Of a stretch of DNA of 64,000 nucleotides, positions 1-7,564 are shown piece by piece (position 1 is the first letter of the stretch; every line of letters begins with the position of its first letter). The translations under genes were made by a program, and so were the position numbers. Where the stretch lies: assembly GCF_900112455.1 (NCBI RefSeq), contig NZ_FOLT01000004.1:220379-284378 (forward strand), in the 5' to 3' direction. This DNA comes from Alkalibacterium subtropicum (GTDB taxonomy: Bacteria; Bacillota; Bacilli; Lactobacillales; Carnobacteriaceae_A). The notes beneath the pieces were generated by a model that saw only the letters and a list, made by a program, of their open reading frames with translations, ran no database searches and was not told where the DNA came from.

Positions 1-373
1 TAGACTCATCCACAAAAGTCGCTCGTCCTTTTATATGCGTAACATTATTGGAAGCCAGTCCTTTTTCATAAGCGGTATGTAAAAAGGAGATATATTTTTC
101 CCTGTTCTCCATCATTTGCTTATAACGAAAGACAGGGTCTTCTTTCATTTCGATTCCGTACCCTTTTCCGTATAAATGCAGAGACTCCATCATTTCAGCG
201 ACATACCACATGACTTTCTTCGGTACGCACCCCAAGTTGACGCAGGTCCCACCGAGAGGACCTTCTTCGATCAATGCCACCCGGGCACCGTGCATCCCTG
301 CACGATTAGCGGAGGCAATGCCCCCGCTGCCTCCCCCAATGACCAGATAGTCGTAATCATATTCTTTACTCAT
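1..373 (-). CDS. gor: Glutathione reductase, N-terminal part (runs off the left edge)
   Basis: Pyridine nucleotide-disulfide oxidoreductase that would reduce glutathione disulfide with NADPH in the cytoplasm. The visible 124 residues begin MSKEYDYDYLVIGGGSGG, the FAD-binding dinucleotide fold, followed by GGTCVNLGCVPKK, whose two cysteines are the redox-active disulfide; the VPKK ending favours glutathione reductase over lipoamide dehydrogenase. ATG at 373 follows a good AAGGGGAG ribosome binding site. The start overlaps the stop of the upstream glycosyltransferase gene as ATGA, so translation is probably coupled. The substrate-binding and dimerisation domains lie outside the window, so mercuric reductase or a related enzyme cannot be fully excluded. 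Confidence 0.85.
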   Translation of the reverse strand, partial: MSKEYDYDYLVIGGGSGGIASANRAGMHGARVALIEEGPLGGTCVNLGCVPKKVMWYVAEMMESLHLYGKGYGIEMKEDPVFRYKQMMENREKYISFLHTAYEKGLASNNVTHIKGRATFVDES

Positions 374-1242
374 AATCTACTCCCCTTATTTATTAATGGC
401 TTATGTTCAACCAGATTATACGCTCTTCGCTCAGCATCGAAGTAATAATCTCCCAGCGTATATTTATATTTATCCCGTTCATTCCACGGTTTATGTTTAC
501 CCGAATAATGAATGAACACGACTTCATTTTCGATCATCTTAAGATTATACTTGTTAGGAAAAATGACTTTAAGCTTCTCATATACCTTCGGATTCATGTT
601 GTAGATGCGCCAGTCTTCTTCCTTGATATCATTGACATATAACATATTGAAAATATCCTGATCAGGAAGAATAAGAATCGATTTGTTTTCACGGATCGCT
701 TCCACCAGATGATCAGGATCCCCGACCCGTCGGAGTTTTTTCAGATTCATCAATACCACGCCGGAATTGAAATAATTTTCCGATTCAAAATTTCTCAGAC
801 GCAGATTGTTGAACGGCTGAACCCACTTTGTTTTATATTTATAATTCGTCGCGATGAAGGAATGACCGTTAAATGATTTGTTATAAAAAGGTCTGATATC
901 CCCGACGTTCACTATATCCGGATCCAAATAAAGCACCCGGTCGATATCATCAGGCAGGAGATAAGGCGCAAACATCCAGAGATACATTTCCAAAGCATAA
1001 TAACGGGTTATAGCCAGCTTATCAGAAGATTTGAAAAAATCTTTGCTGTAAACGGCGATCAGTTCATGATTTCCTTCCTCCTCAACAAATAATCGCAGCT
1101 CTTCTAATTTTTGCTTGCTCATCCCTGCATGCAGTAGATACATACGAAAAGATACGTCCGGATGGTTTTCCACCAGTGATTGAATCAGGACTTTTAAAGG
1201 ATAGATATAATTTTCATCTAAGGAAAATAATAAATTGATCAT
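370..1242 (-). CDS. Family 8 glycosyltransferase (GspA/LgtC-like)
   Basis: Predicted cytoplasmic retaining glycosyltransferase of 290 residues that transfers a sugar (often galactose or glucose) from a UDP-sugar; the acceptor is unknown. It starts MINLLFSLDENYIYPL, typical of GT8, and carries the metal-binding DxD motif in YLDPDIVNVGD (about residue 95), then FNSGVVLMNL and PDQDIFN, and near the C-terminus HYSGKHKPW; all are GT8 landmarks. The ATG at 1242 is preferred over a GTG at 1260 because GGAGGC sits six bases upstream of it. Its stop overlaps the glutathione reductase start by four bases, an unexpected partner; Bacillus GspA (general stress protein A) is a family precedent for stress association. 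Confidence 0.85.
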   Translation of the reverse strand: MINLLFSLDENYIYPLKVLIQSLVENHPDVSFRMYLLHAGMSKQKLEELRLFVEEEGNHELIAVYSKDFFKSSDKLAITRYYALEMYLWMFAPYLLPDDIDRVLYLDPDIVNVGDIRPFYNKSFNGHSFIATNYKYKTKWVQPFNNLRLRNFESENYFNSGVVLMNLKKLRRVGDPDHLVEAIRENKSILILPDQDIFNMLYVNDIKEEDWRIYNMNPKVYEKLKVIFPNKYNLKMIENEVVFIHYSGKHKPWNERDKYKYTLGDYYFDAERRAYNLVEHKPLINKGSRL

Positions 1243-1333
1243 ATTAACGCCTCCAAGCACCTACATTCTTAATGACATTATACCGATTATTTGATAAAAA
1301 CACACACAAATGGCATTTTTCCCTACTTTCTCT

Positions 1334-1361
1334 TTGAATCAAATCTGAATTCTACTATAAT
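1334..1361 (+). promoter_or_regulatory. Sigma-A type promoter of the chromate transporter genes
   Basis: A TTGAAT -35 box (1334-1339), a 16-bp spacer and a perfect TATAAT -10 box (1356-1361) lie 30 bases upstream of the ATG at 1391. No operator was recognised. Confidence 0.6.
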
Positions 1362-1390
1362 TGAAGTTAGATTGTAAAGGAGAGGCGCAA

Positions 1391-1978
1391 ATGGAGACAA
1401 TGGAAAAGAAAACTTTGTTTATAACACTTTTTAAATCGACATTCTTTTTGAGTATGTTTACGTTCGGCGGAGGTTACGTGATCGTTCCCCTTATGGAAAA
1501 AAAATTCGTTAATGAATTAGGCTGGATCGATGAAGATGAGATGCTGGATCTCATCGCTCTGGGACAATCCGCTCCCGGCCCTATCGCTGTCAACACATCG
1601 ATCCTCATCGGATACCGCATGGCTGGCGTCCCGGGAGCCATGATCACTGTATTAGGGACCATCCTCCCCCCACTAATGATCATGACGGCTTTAGCTTATA
1701 TTTATATCGCTGTCAGGGATAATGCCATTGTCAATAGCGTTTTGCTCGGCATGCAGGCCGGTGTGGCCGCTATTATCGTGAATGTGGTCTATAACATGGG
1801 GAAACGCATCGTTGTGCAGAAGAAGCTCATTCCTATTTTCGTGATGATAGCGGCTCTGATTGCCGGTATCATCTATCAGGTCAATATTCTCTGGCTGCTG
1901 CTTTTTTCAGGGATCATCGGTGCATTGACGACAATCTGGAAGCTGAGACATGAAGAGGATGAGGAGGGTAAAAAATGA
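1391..1978 (+). CDS. Chromate transporter, first half-size subunit (CHR family)
   Basis: Integral membrane protein of 195 residues, one of two half-size CHR proteins that probably assemble as a heterodimer and export chromate or a related oxyanion. It shows the family signatures TFGGGYVIVPLME (about 25-37) and GQSAPGPIAVNTS (about 65-77) followed by several hydrophobic segments. The ATG at 1391 follows AAAGGAGAGG; an upstream in-frame TTG at 1361 lies inside the -10 box and was discarded. The stop overlaps the next gene's start (ATGA), as usual for paired CHR genes. The true substrate is unproven: many CHR pairs occur in organisms without chromate exposure. Confidence 0.88.
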   Translation: METMEKKTLFITLFKSTFFLSMFTFGGGYVIVPLMEKKFVNELGWIDEDEMLDLIALGQSAPGPIAVNTSILIGYRMAGVPGAMITVLGTILPPLMIMTALAYIYIAVRDNAIVNSVLLGMQAGVAAIIVNVVYNMGKRIVVQKKLIPIFVMIAALIAGIIYQVNILWLLLFSGIIGALTTIWKLRHEEDEEGKK

Positions 1979-2538
1979 TATATTTGAAATTACTCCTTAG
2001 CTTCATTCAGATAGGTCTTTTCAGTTTTGGTGGCGGGTATGCTGCTTTGCCTCTTATCGAGCAGGAACTCATCCACGTACAAGGCTGGATTACTAATCAG
2101 CAGTTTATCGATATTCTGACTCTCTCGGAAATGACGCCCGGGCCTATCGCCATCAATGCTGCGACTTTTTCTGGAAACCAGATAGCAGGTATTTTGGGTG
2201 GAGTCGTGGCGACAGTTGGTGTAACGCTCCCTTCTGTCATCATTGTTCAGCTGTTGGCTTACTTTTACTTTAAGTATCAAAATATAACGATGGTGCAGGG
2301 CATCATTCAGGGCTTGAGACCGGCAGTCGTTGCCTTAATTGCATCTGCCGGAGTGACGATCTTTTTGACTGCCATGTTTGGACACAGTGACTGGCCCCTT
2401 GATCTGGCGGAACTCAATTATGTATCCATTGTTTTCTTTGCCATCGCTCTCTTCTTAATGAGAAAATACAAGGCAAGCCCCATTCAAATAATTATCGTGA
2501 CGGGGTTTCTTGGCGGCATCGTCTATTCATTCATATAA
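1975..2538 (+). CDS. Chromate transporter, second half-size subunit (CHR family)
   Basis: Second CHR half of 187 residues, homologous to its neighbour: FSFGGGYAALPLIEQ near residue 17 and SEMTPGPIAINAATF near residue 52 repeat the family motifs, and five or six further membrane segments follow. Its ATG overlaps the stop of the first half by four bases, so the two are co-translated and probably form one transporter. A strong terminator begins three bases after the stop, so the transcript is bicistronic. Confidence 0.88.
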   Translation: MIYLKLLLSFIQIGLFSFGGGYAALPLIEQELIHVQGWITNQQFIDILTLSEMTPGPIAINAATFSGNQIAGILGGVVATVGVTLPSVIIVQLLAYFYFKYQNITMVQGIIQGLRPAVVALIASAGVTIFLTAMFGHSDWPLDLAELNYVSIVFFAIALFLMRKYKASPIQIIIVTGFLGGIVYSFI

Positions 2539-2540
2539 AA

Positions 2541-2580
2541 AGAGTGATGCAATGTTTTTTCATTGCGTCACTCTTTTTTA
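2541..2580. terminator. Bidirectional terminator between chromate transporter and rnfD
   Basis: Arms 2541-2554 and 2561-2574 pair around a TTTTTT loop with one mismatch, with T-runs on both sides (AAAA before on +). It closes two convergent operons. For the rnfCD pair this means that transcription stops right after rnfD. Confidence 0.85.
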
Positions 2581-2588
2581 CTCTATCA

Positions 2589-3620
2589 TTAATTATTTTC
2601 ACTCTGACGATTGAATTTAACTGCCGGTCTTTTTTTATGTCCATAGATACGCGGCATCAATTTGCTGTCGATAGAAGGGGCCAGTGCATTCATGATGAGA
2701 ATAGCAAAACCGACACCACCAGGATAATTGAACGCGATCCTGAAGAATGCAGTCAGAAGACCTGCTCCGATGGCAAAGACTGTTTTGCCTTCAGGCGTTA
2801 ATGAACCGGAACTATAGTCTGTTGCCATGTACGTTGCGGCAAAGAACAAGGTTCCCGTTAAAGCGTGAGCCATCATAAAGTCGAAATTAAAGTTGGCCCA
2901 TAAGCCCATGACGACTGTCGTAGTCAAAATATACAAAATCGGTATTTTCGGATTGATGATACGTCTGAAAATCAAGTACAACATGCCGATCAATATAGCC
3001 AGTTTAGATGTTTCCCCAACGTTTCCGCCTAAATTGAAGCCCATAAACAGGTCCCATAAGCCTGGAACTTCTGCTGCAACTGTTTGAGCTCCGTCACCAA
3101 GATATTCGAGTGGAGTCGCAGTAGAAACAGCATCTACGCCTCTGTAGCCACTTCCGAAAAACCCGCCCGGGAGCACCCAGTTAGCGAGCCATGGAGTGAA
3201 GAAGGCTTTGATAGCGACCCTTCCCGCTACAGCAGGATTGAAGTAGTTTTTGCCAACGCCCCCACCCATCTGCTTGACGATGATGATAGCAAATATTGAA
3301 CCGAACATGATCATCCAGATCGGGGCCGTCACAGGAAGGCTCAATCCAATCAGCATCCCGGTCACCGCTGCAGTGTTATCATGGATCGTTATAGGCTTAT
3401 ACGTCAGTTTCTGATAAATATATTCAGAAGCCACAGCTGTGACTATACCGATGGCCACCATCACCAGTACCCACCAGCCAAAGAAGTAGGTAGCTGCGAT
3501 AGTCGGTGGAATCATTGCGATCATCACCTGTGACATAACCCACGAAGATGTTCGTGCCGTACGGATGTGCGGAGATGGACCCACACGTAATTTTCCTTTT
3601 ACATCAACTGCTTGTGCCAT
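2589..3620 (-). CDS. rnfD: RnfD family electron transport subunit (copy 1)
   Basis: Membrane subunit of 343 residues in the RnfD/NqrB family, which carries covalently bound FMN in ion-pumping Rnf/NQR complexes. About nine hydrophobic segments are visible, with MGGGVGKNYFNPAV around residue 118 and the flavinylation-type motif DAVSTATPL at 163-171, where Thr169 is the expected FMN attachment residue (added by ApbE in characterised systems). It follows rnfC by three bases with an AGGAAGAGGCG ribosome site and is followed directly by a terminator. Rnf operons normally continue with rnfG, rnfE, rnfA and rnfB; none is here, so this is an RnfCD-only unit. A second rnfCD pair lies at 6462-8878. Confidence 0.88.
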   Translation of the reverse strand: MAQAVDVKGKLRVGPSPHIRTARTSSWVMSQVMIAMIPPTIAATYFFGWWVLVMVAIGIVTAVASEYIYQKLTYKPITIHDNTAAVTGMLIGLSLPVTAPIWMIMFGSIFAIIIVKQMGGGVGKNYFNPAVAGRVAIKAFFTPWLANWVLPGGFFGSGYRGVDAVSTATPLEYLGDGAQTVAAEVPGLWDLFMGFNLGGNVGETSKLAILIGMLYLIFRRIINPKIPILYILTTTVVMGLWANFNFDFMMAHALTGTLFFAATYMATDYSSGSLTPEGKTVFAIGAGLLTAFFRIAFNYPGGVGFAILIMNALAPSIDSKLMPRIYGHKKRPAVKFNRQSENN

Positions 3621-3623
3621 AAT

Positions 3624-4949
3624 TTACGCCTCTTCCTTTTGTTTGATCGCTGCTTTGGCAGCTCTGATGTTGTCTAAAAGAGGAATTTTCGACGGGCAGA
3701 TAAATGAGCAGTTGCCGCATTCGATACAATCCATTGCACCTAATTCTTTTGCTTTTTCTATGTTTCCTCTTTCAAAGGCTTCACTAATCAGAATCGGTTG
3801 TAAGCTGACCGGACAGACATTGACACATTCAGCACACATGATACAATTCTGTTCTTCTCCAATATGAGCTTCCTCGGGTGTCAGGACGGTAATAGCTGTT
3901 GTCCCTTTGATAATAGGGACACCCAGATCTGAAACAGGTTTCCCCATCATCGGTCCGCCGCCTAGTACTTTGCCGGGAACTTCACTGAATCCGCCACAGT
4001 CATCGATAAGCGAATCCATCGGTGTGCCGATTTTGACTCTTAAATTCTTTGGATTTTTTATCGGTGTGCCCGATACAGAAACAACACGCTCGATCAGCGG
4101 TTCGCCGAGCTCACACGCTCTATAGCACGAACGGATCGTTGATGTATTCAAAACCACACACCTTACCGCTGCCGGCAGCCCGCCAGGCGGCACTTCTCTG
4201 CCTGTTACACTTTTTATCAGATTTTTTTCCGAACCTCTGGGATACATCGCTTTCAGAGGGCGCACAGTTATATCCTTAAATTCAGCCGAGGCCTCTTCCA
4301 AAGCCTTTATAGCATCCGGCTTGTTGTCTTCAATACCGATATAGATGTGTTTTAACAATGGAAACAGTTTTCTAGACAGATTAATGCCTTTAATGATTTC
4401 ATCGGGATGTTCAACCATCACTCTGTGATCTGACGTAGAGTACGGCTCACATTCTGCCCCATTGATGACCAGCGTATCAACAGTCATACCGGGAGGCGGG
4501 CTTAATTTCACTGATGTTGGGAAGGTAGCTCCCCCCATTCCGACTATCCCCGCTTTCCTTACAGTATCCAGTATCTCGTCTTTAGACATTCCTGCGGCAT
4601 TACCTGGCTCAACGATGGGATCAGCCATAGTATAACTATAATCATTTTTAATTATGATCGCATCAGATTCTCCGCCGACTGTCGGGCGCTTTTCCATAGC
4701 GATGACCTCTCCGGAAACAGACGAATAGATATTGGCAGAAACAAATCCTCCTGCTTCAGCAATCAGTTGTCCTGCTTTAACTTTGTCTCCGATTTCTACA
4801 ACGGGTTTAGCCGGAGCACCGATATGCATGGAGACGGGAAATACCATGATTTTAGGCACTGTGGCATCTTCAATGGGTAATTTACTGGTACGCGATTTGT
4901 TATCATCGGGATGAGAACCACCATGCTTACCTTTAAATGAAAAACTCAT
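3624..4949 (-). CDS. rnfC: RnfC family iron-sulfur electron transport subunit (copy 1)
   Basis: Peripheral subunit of 441 residues that in Rnf complexes accepts or donates electrons at the NADH side. In order it has an RnfC N-terminal barrel (about 30-105), a glycine-rich nucleotide/FMN loop GIVGMGGATFPT (about 132-143), an SLBB-type stretch, and two [4Fe-4S] motifs, CIMCAECVNVCP (from 369) and CIECGNCSFICP (from 408). The ATG at 4949 follows AGAAAGGATG. It forms an operon with rnfD downstream. Copy 2 at 7565-8878 is closely similar, almost identical through the second cluster motif. Without RnfB/G/E/A the electron route is unknown; it might pair with subunits encoded elsewhere. Confidence 0.9.
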   Translation of the reverse strand: MSFSFKGKHGGSHPDDNKSRTSKLPIEDATVPKIMVFPVSMHIGAPAKPVVEIGDKVKAGQLIAEAGGFVSANIYSSVSGEVIAMEKRPTVGGESDAIIIKNDYSYTMADPIVEPGNAAGMSKDEILDTVRKAGIVGMGGATFPTSVKLSPPPGMTVDTLVINGAECEPYSTSDHRVMVEHPDEIIKGINLSRKLFPLLKHIYIGIEDNKPDAIKALEEASAEFKDITVRPLKAMYPRGSEKNLIKSVTGREVPPGGLPAAVRCVVLNTSTIRSCYRACELGEPLIERVVSVSGTPIKNPKNLRVKIGTPMDSLIDDCGGFSEVPGKVLGGGPMMGKPVSDLGVPIIKGTTAITVLTPEEAHIGEEQNCIMCAECVNVCPVSLQPILISEAFERGNIEKAKELGAMDCIECGNCSFICPSKIPLLDNIRAAKAAIKQKEEA

Positions 4950-5114
4950 GACTTACATCCTTTCTACTTTTACCTTCTGGTCAACGTTTTACATATGTAT
5001 CCGAAATGTGACAAAATACACAAATAAACTAGCTTAAATTATAATAATTTTAGTATACATCATCTTTTTAAAATAAGAAAGCATTTATACACACATCCAA
5101 TCGATTTATCATAC

Positions 5115-5143
5115 TTGTATTTTTTTCCTATATTTATCATAAT
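5115..5143 (+). promoter_or_regulatory. Possible promoter of the mgtC-like gene
   Basis: TTGTAT (5115-5120) and CATAAT (5138-5143) are separated by 17 bp, about 30 bases before the start at 5173. The -35 match is weak. The divergent rnfC promoter must lie in the same 223-bp intergenic stretch but could not be placed with confidence. Confidence 0.4.
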
Positions 5144-5172
5144 AAGATAAAGACGAGCGAAAGAGGGATATA

Positions 5173-5886
5173 ATGGCTATAGATCAGTGGGAGATGCTTA
5201 CCCGTTTATTGCTGGCAGCATTAGTTGGTGGAATCATAGGTTTTGAAAGAGAATTAAAAGGCCGGGATGCTGGTATACGCACGCACATGCTGGTCAGTTT
5301 AGGCGCCGCCATTATTACCATAACCCAATTAGAAACAAGCAGCTGGCTCCTGGATTTTTCCAGAGCCAATCCTGAATTATCCAATATACTGACATCTGAT
5401 ATAACCAGACTGACAGCTCAGATCGTCAATGGCATCGGTTTCCTTGGAGCAGGAACGATAATCGTGAGTAAACGGACCGTTACCGGTCTGACAACAGCTG
5501 CTTCCATCTGGGCCGTGGCCAGTCTCGGTATTGCCGTAGGGATGGGGTATTATGTTATGGCTCTTTCCGGGGCGTTTATCATGCTTATTGTGTTGCGTTT
5601 GTTAAAGACTTTATTCAAAATCGACCGCACTAAGCAACTTGGGATCCAGTACAGATATCGGGATGAAACTTTAACATTTCTGGAAAACAGTTTCAGGGAA
5701 AATAATATTACGGTCGTTTCGACAGACCATTCCATTACTTATCTGGAAGATGGAACGACCTACTGTGAAGATCTCTACACCCTTCACTTACCGAATAACT
5801 TCAATACCATGGACTACATTTCAAAAGTAGGTTCCAACCCCAATGTAGTGAAGATAAATACGATCAAAACAAGTTTTGATAATTGA
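5173..5886 (+). CDS. MgtC/SapB family membrane protein
   Basis: Membrane protein of 237 residues. Hydrophobic helices fill roughly residues 1-150, with family signatures GGIIGFERELKGRDAG (about 19-34), THMLVSLGAA, NGIGFLGAGTII and TTAASIWAVA; a soluble ACT-like C-terminal domain follows. MgtC proteins help cells cope with low magnesium or acid stress and modulate the F-type ATP synthase in some species; the role here is inferred from family only. ATG at 5173 has an AGAGGGAT ribosome site. It is monocistronic, divergent from rnfC and closed by a bidirectional terminator. Confidence 0.85.
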   Translation: MAIDQWEMLTRLLLAALVGGIIGFERELKGRDAGIRTHMLVSLGAAIITITQLETSSWLLDFSRANPELSNILTSDITRLTAQIVNGIGFLGAGTIIVSKRTVTGLTTAASIWAVASLGIAVGMGYYVMALSGAFIMLIVLRLLKTLFKIDRTKQLGIQYRYRDETLTFLENSFRENNITVVSTDHSITYLEDGTTYCEDLYTLHLPNNFNTMDYISKVGSNPNVVKINTIKTSFDN

Positions 5887-5950
5887 AAAAAGGCGAATCT
5901 TCCTGCTTAAAAGAATCCTTCTTTAAAAAGCAAGACGATCCGCCCTTTTT
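5886..5950. terminator. Bidirectional terminator after mgtC-like gene and lipoprotein
   Basis: An imperfect long hairpin runs from AAAAAGGCG (5887-5895) to CGCCCTTTTT (5941-5950), with A- and T-runs at the outer edges so that it can act in both directions between two convergent genes. Confidence 0.75.
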
Positions 5951-6387
5951 CATTCTACTGCGAATTCGGCTGTGAGGACCTCTCCTTCGATCTCTCTGAC
6001 GACCCGATAATCCCCCGTTTCAAGCGGTTCATAATATTCCATGCTCAGTTCTTCCTGTGCTTCCTCGCCGGGATCCAGAGAATGAACGATCATTATAAAC
6101 GCCATCTCTTCATTCGGTTCCACAACATACCACTCGCCATCCCGCTCTTTTTCCAGGCTGAAAGCCACACCGTATGAAATTTCATCCTCAGATTCATTGA
6201 TTGTATTCAATATGAACGTATCTCCTGCAGGATCATAAACATCTTTCTCGAGTGCGATCCTCACATCCTCCATAGTATTCACCTCTTCATAAGGAGAAGG
6301 TTCCGCTTCATTTTCAGAGCATGCACCTAAAAAACTTATACTCATGACAAGTGCAAGTTTACGGATATATTTTCTTTTCATAGTCAA
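5950..6387 (-). CDS. Small lipoprotein, possible Ig-like domain
   Basis: Not recognised as a named family. The product of about 145 residues has a basic start (KRKYIRK), a hydrophobic stretch and the lipobox FLGAC, so it should be lipidated and held on the outer membrane face. The acidic remainder alternates short strands and ends with GDYRVVREIEGE..AEFAV, resembling the last strands of bacterial Ig-like domains (inference). A TTG at 6387 is eight bases from AGGGAG; the next ATG at 6381 is an alternative with looser spacing. It sits between the two rnfCD pairs but has terminators on both sides, so it is probably transcribed alone. Confidence 0.65.
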   Translation of the reverse strand: MTMKRKYIRKLALVMSISFLGACSENEAEPSPYEEVNTMEDVRIALEKDVYDPAGDTFILNTINESEDEISYGVAFSLEKERDGEWYVVEPNEEMAFIMIVHSLDPGEEAQEELSMEYYEPLETGDYRVVREIEGEVLTAEFAVE

Positions 6388-6420
6388 AACACTCACTCCC
6401 TTTTATATTTTCACTATACT

Positions 6421-6453
6421 AAAAAAAGAGACTGAATGCATGCATTCAGTCTC
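6421..6453 (-). terminator. Terminator of the second rnfCD operon
   Basis: A perfect 26-bp palindrome (6428-6453) is followed on the minus strand by seven T residues. It stops transcription right after rnfD copy 2, so this operon too contains only rnfC and rnfD. Confidence 0.8.
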
Positions 6454-6461
6454 TTACGTGT

Positions 6462-7562
6462 TTAATTTTCTGTTAAAACATCCCGCTTCTTCAAGGGCTC
6501 CGTTATACTGTAATCCGAATGCACTTGAGGACGTTTTTTATGTCCATAAATTTTCGGCATCACTAGTTTATCCAGGAACGGAATAATGGCATTCATGATC
6601 AGGATCGAGAAACCGACACCCTCAGGTGAGAAAGAATTGATTCTGAAGGCTGCGGTCAGAATAGCCGCACCGATAGGAAACAGAACTCTACCCATAGGGG
6701 TTATACCGCCGGAAGCATAGTCAGTGATCATAAAGGTTGCGGCCAGGAGCAGCGCCCCACTGAATAAGTGATACATCATATACTCAAAATCGAAACCTGA
6801 ATATACCAGCATGATCAAGGCAAATGTCCCGATATATAAAGCTGGGATTTTCGGATTGATGATGCGTCTGAGGATCAAGTAGAGCATGGCGATGAGAATG
6901 GCCAGAGAACTTGTTTCACCAAGCGAGCCTCCCCATCCGCCCTGGTTACCCAGGAATAAGTTCCAAAGGGTCTGTGCACCGTCAGGCACTTCAGCCGCAC
7001 CACTGGAGATGTAGTAAAGTGGCGTTGCCGAAGCAACAAGGTCAGTTGGTGTGGCAGAGGTGATTGCTTCTGCAGAACTGGCTGTGGTCAGGACATCTTC
7101 ACCTGAAACAAAAGTATTGACGATCCACGGTGCCATCAAGTAGATGATACGTCCGCCCACTGCGGGGTTGAAACGGTTTTTGCCAATACCGCCTGGAATC
7201 ATTTTAATAAAGATAATCGCTATGATACTTACAATGACAGTGCTGTACCAGGTGACGCCGTTAGGCATACTCAGACCGATAAGCATCCCGGTGACAACGG
7301 CTGATAAATCAGTAATGGTCACACGTTTTCTGACAAGTCGTTCGTACAGATACTCACTGATGACACTGGTCAATACAGCAATTCCTGTAATCCACAGTAC
7401 CTGTAATCCGAAGAAATAGGTCCCGGCTGCCAGCGGCAGAAGCAGGGCAATAATAACCTGGAGCATGATCCATTGTGAAGACCACTTTTCGAATATATGA
7501 GGCGACTGATCCAGTACTAAATCATAATCTGCCAAGGTGGTTTTTGTTTTTTTTGAACTCAT
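6462..7562 (-). CDS. rnfD: RnfD family electron transport subunit (copy 2)
   Basis: RnfD/NqrB-type membrane protein of 366 residues, 23 longer than copy 1. It keeps the hydrophobic segments, PGGIGKNRFNPAVGG (about 123-137) and the C-terminal YGHKKRP also found in copy 1. The region of the flavin attachment site is expanded: two similar nine-residue units lie in tandem, EAITSATPT (165-173) and DLVASATPL (174-182), with Thr171 and Thr180 exactly nine residues apart. Copy 1 has one such unit, and by alignment Thr180 is its counterpart. The gene starts three bases after rnfC copy 2. Function as an ion pump or as a flavoprotein electron carrier is inferred from family. Confidence 0.87.
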   Translation of the reverse strand: MSSKKTKTTLADYDLVLDQSPHIFEKWSSQWIMLQVIIALLLPLAAGTYFFGLQVLWITGIAVLTSVISEYLYERLVRKRVTITDLSAVVTGMLIGLSMPNGVTWYSTVIVSIIAIIFIKMIPGGIGKNRFNPAVGGRIIYLMAPWIVNTFVSGEDVLTTASSAEAITSATPTDLVASATPLYYISSGAAEVPDGAQTLWNLFLGNQGGWGGSLGETSSLAILIAMLYLILRRIINPKIPALYIGTFALIMLVYSGFDFEYMMYHLFSGALLLAATFMITDYASGGITPMGRVLFPIGAAILTAAFRINSFSPEGVGFSILIMNAIIPFLDKLVMPKIYGHKKRPQVHSDYSITEPLKKRDVLTEN

Positions 7563-7564
7563 TC

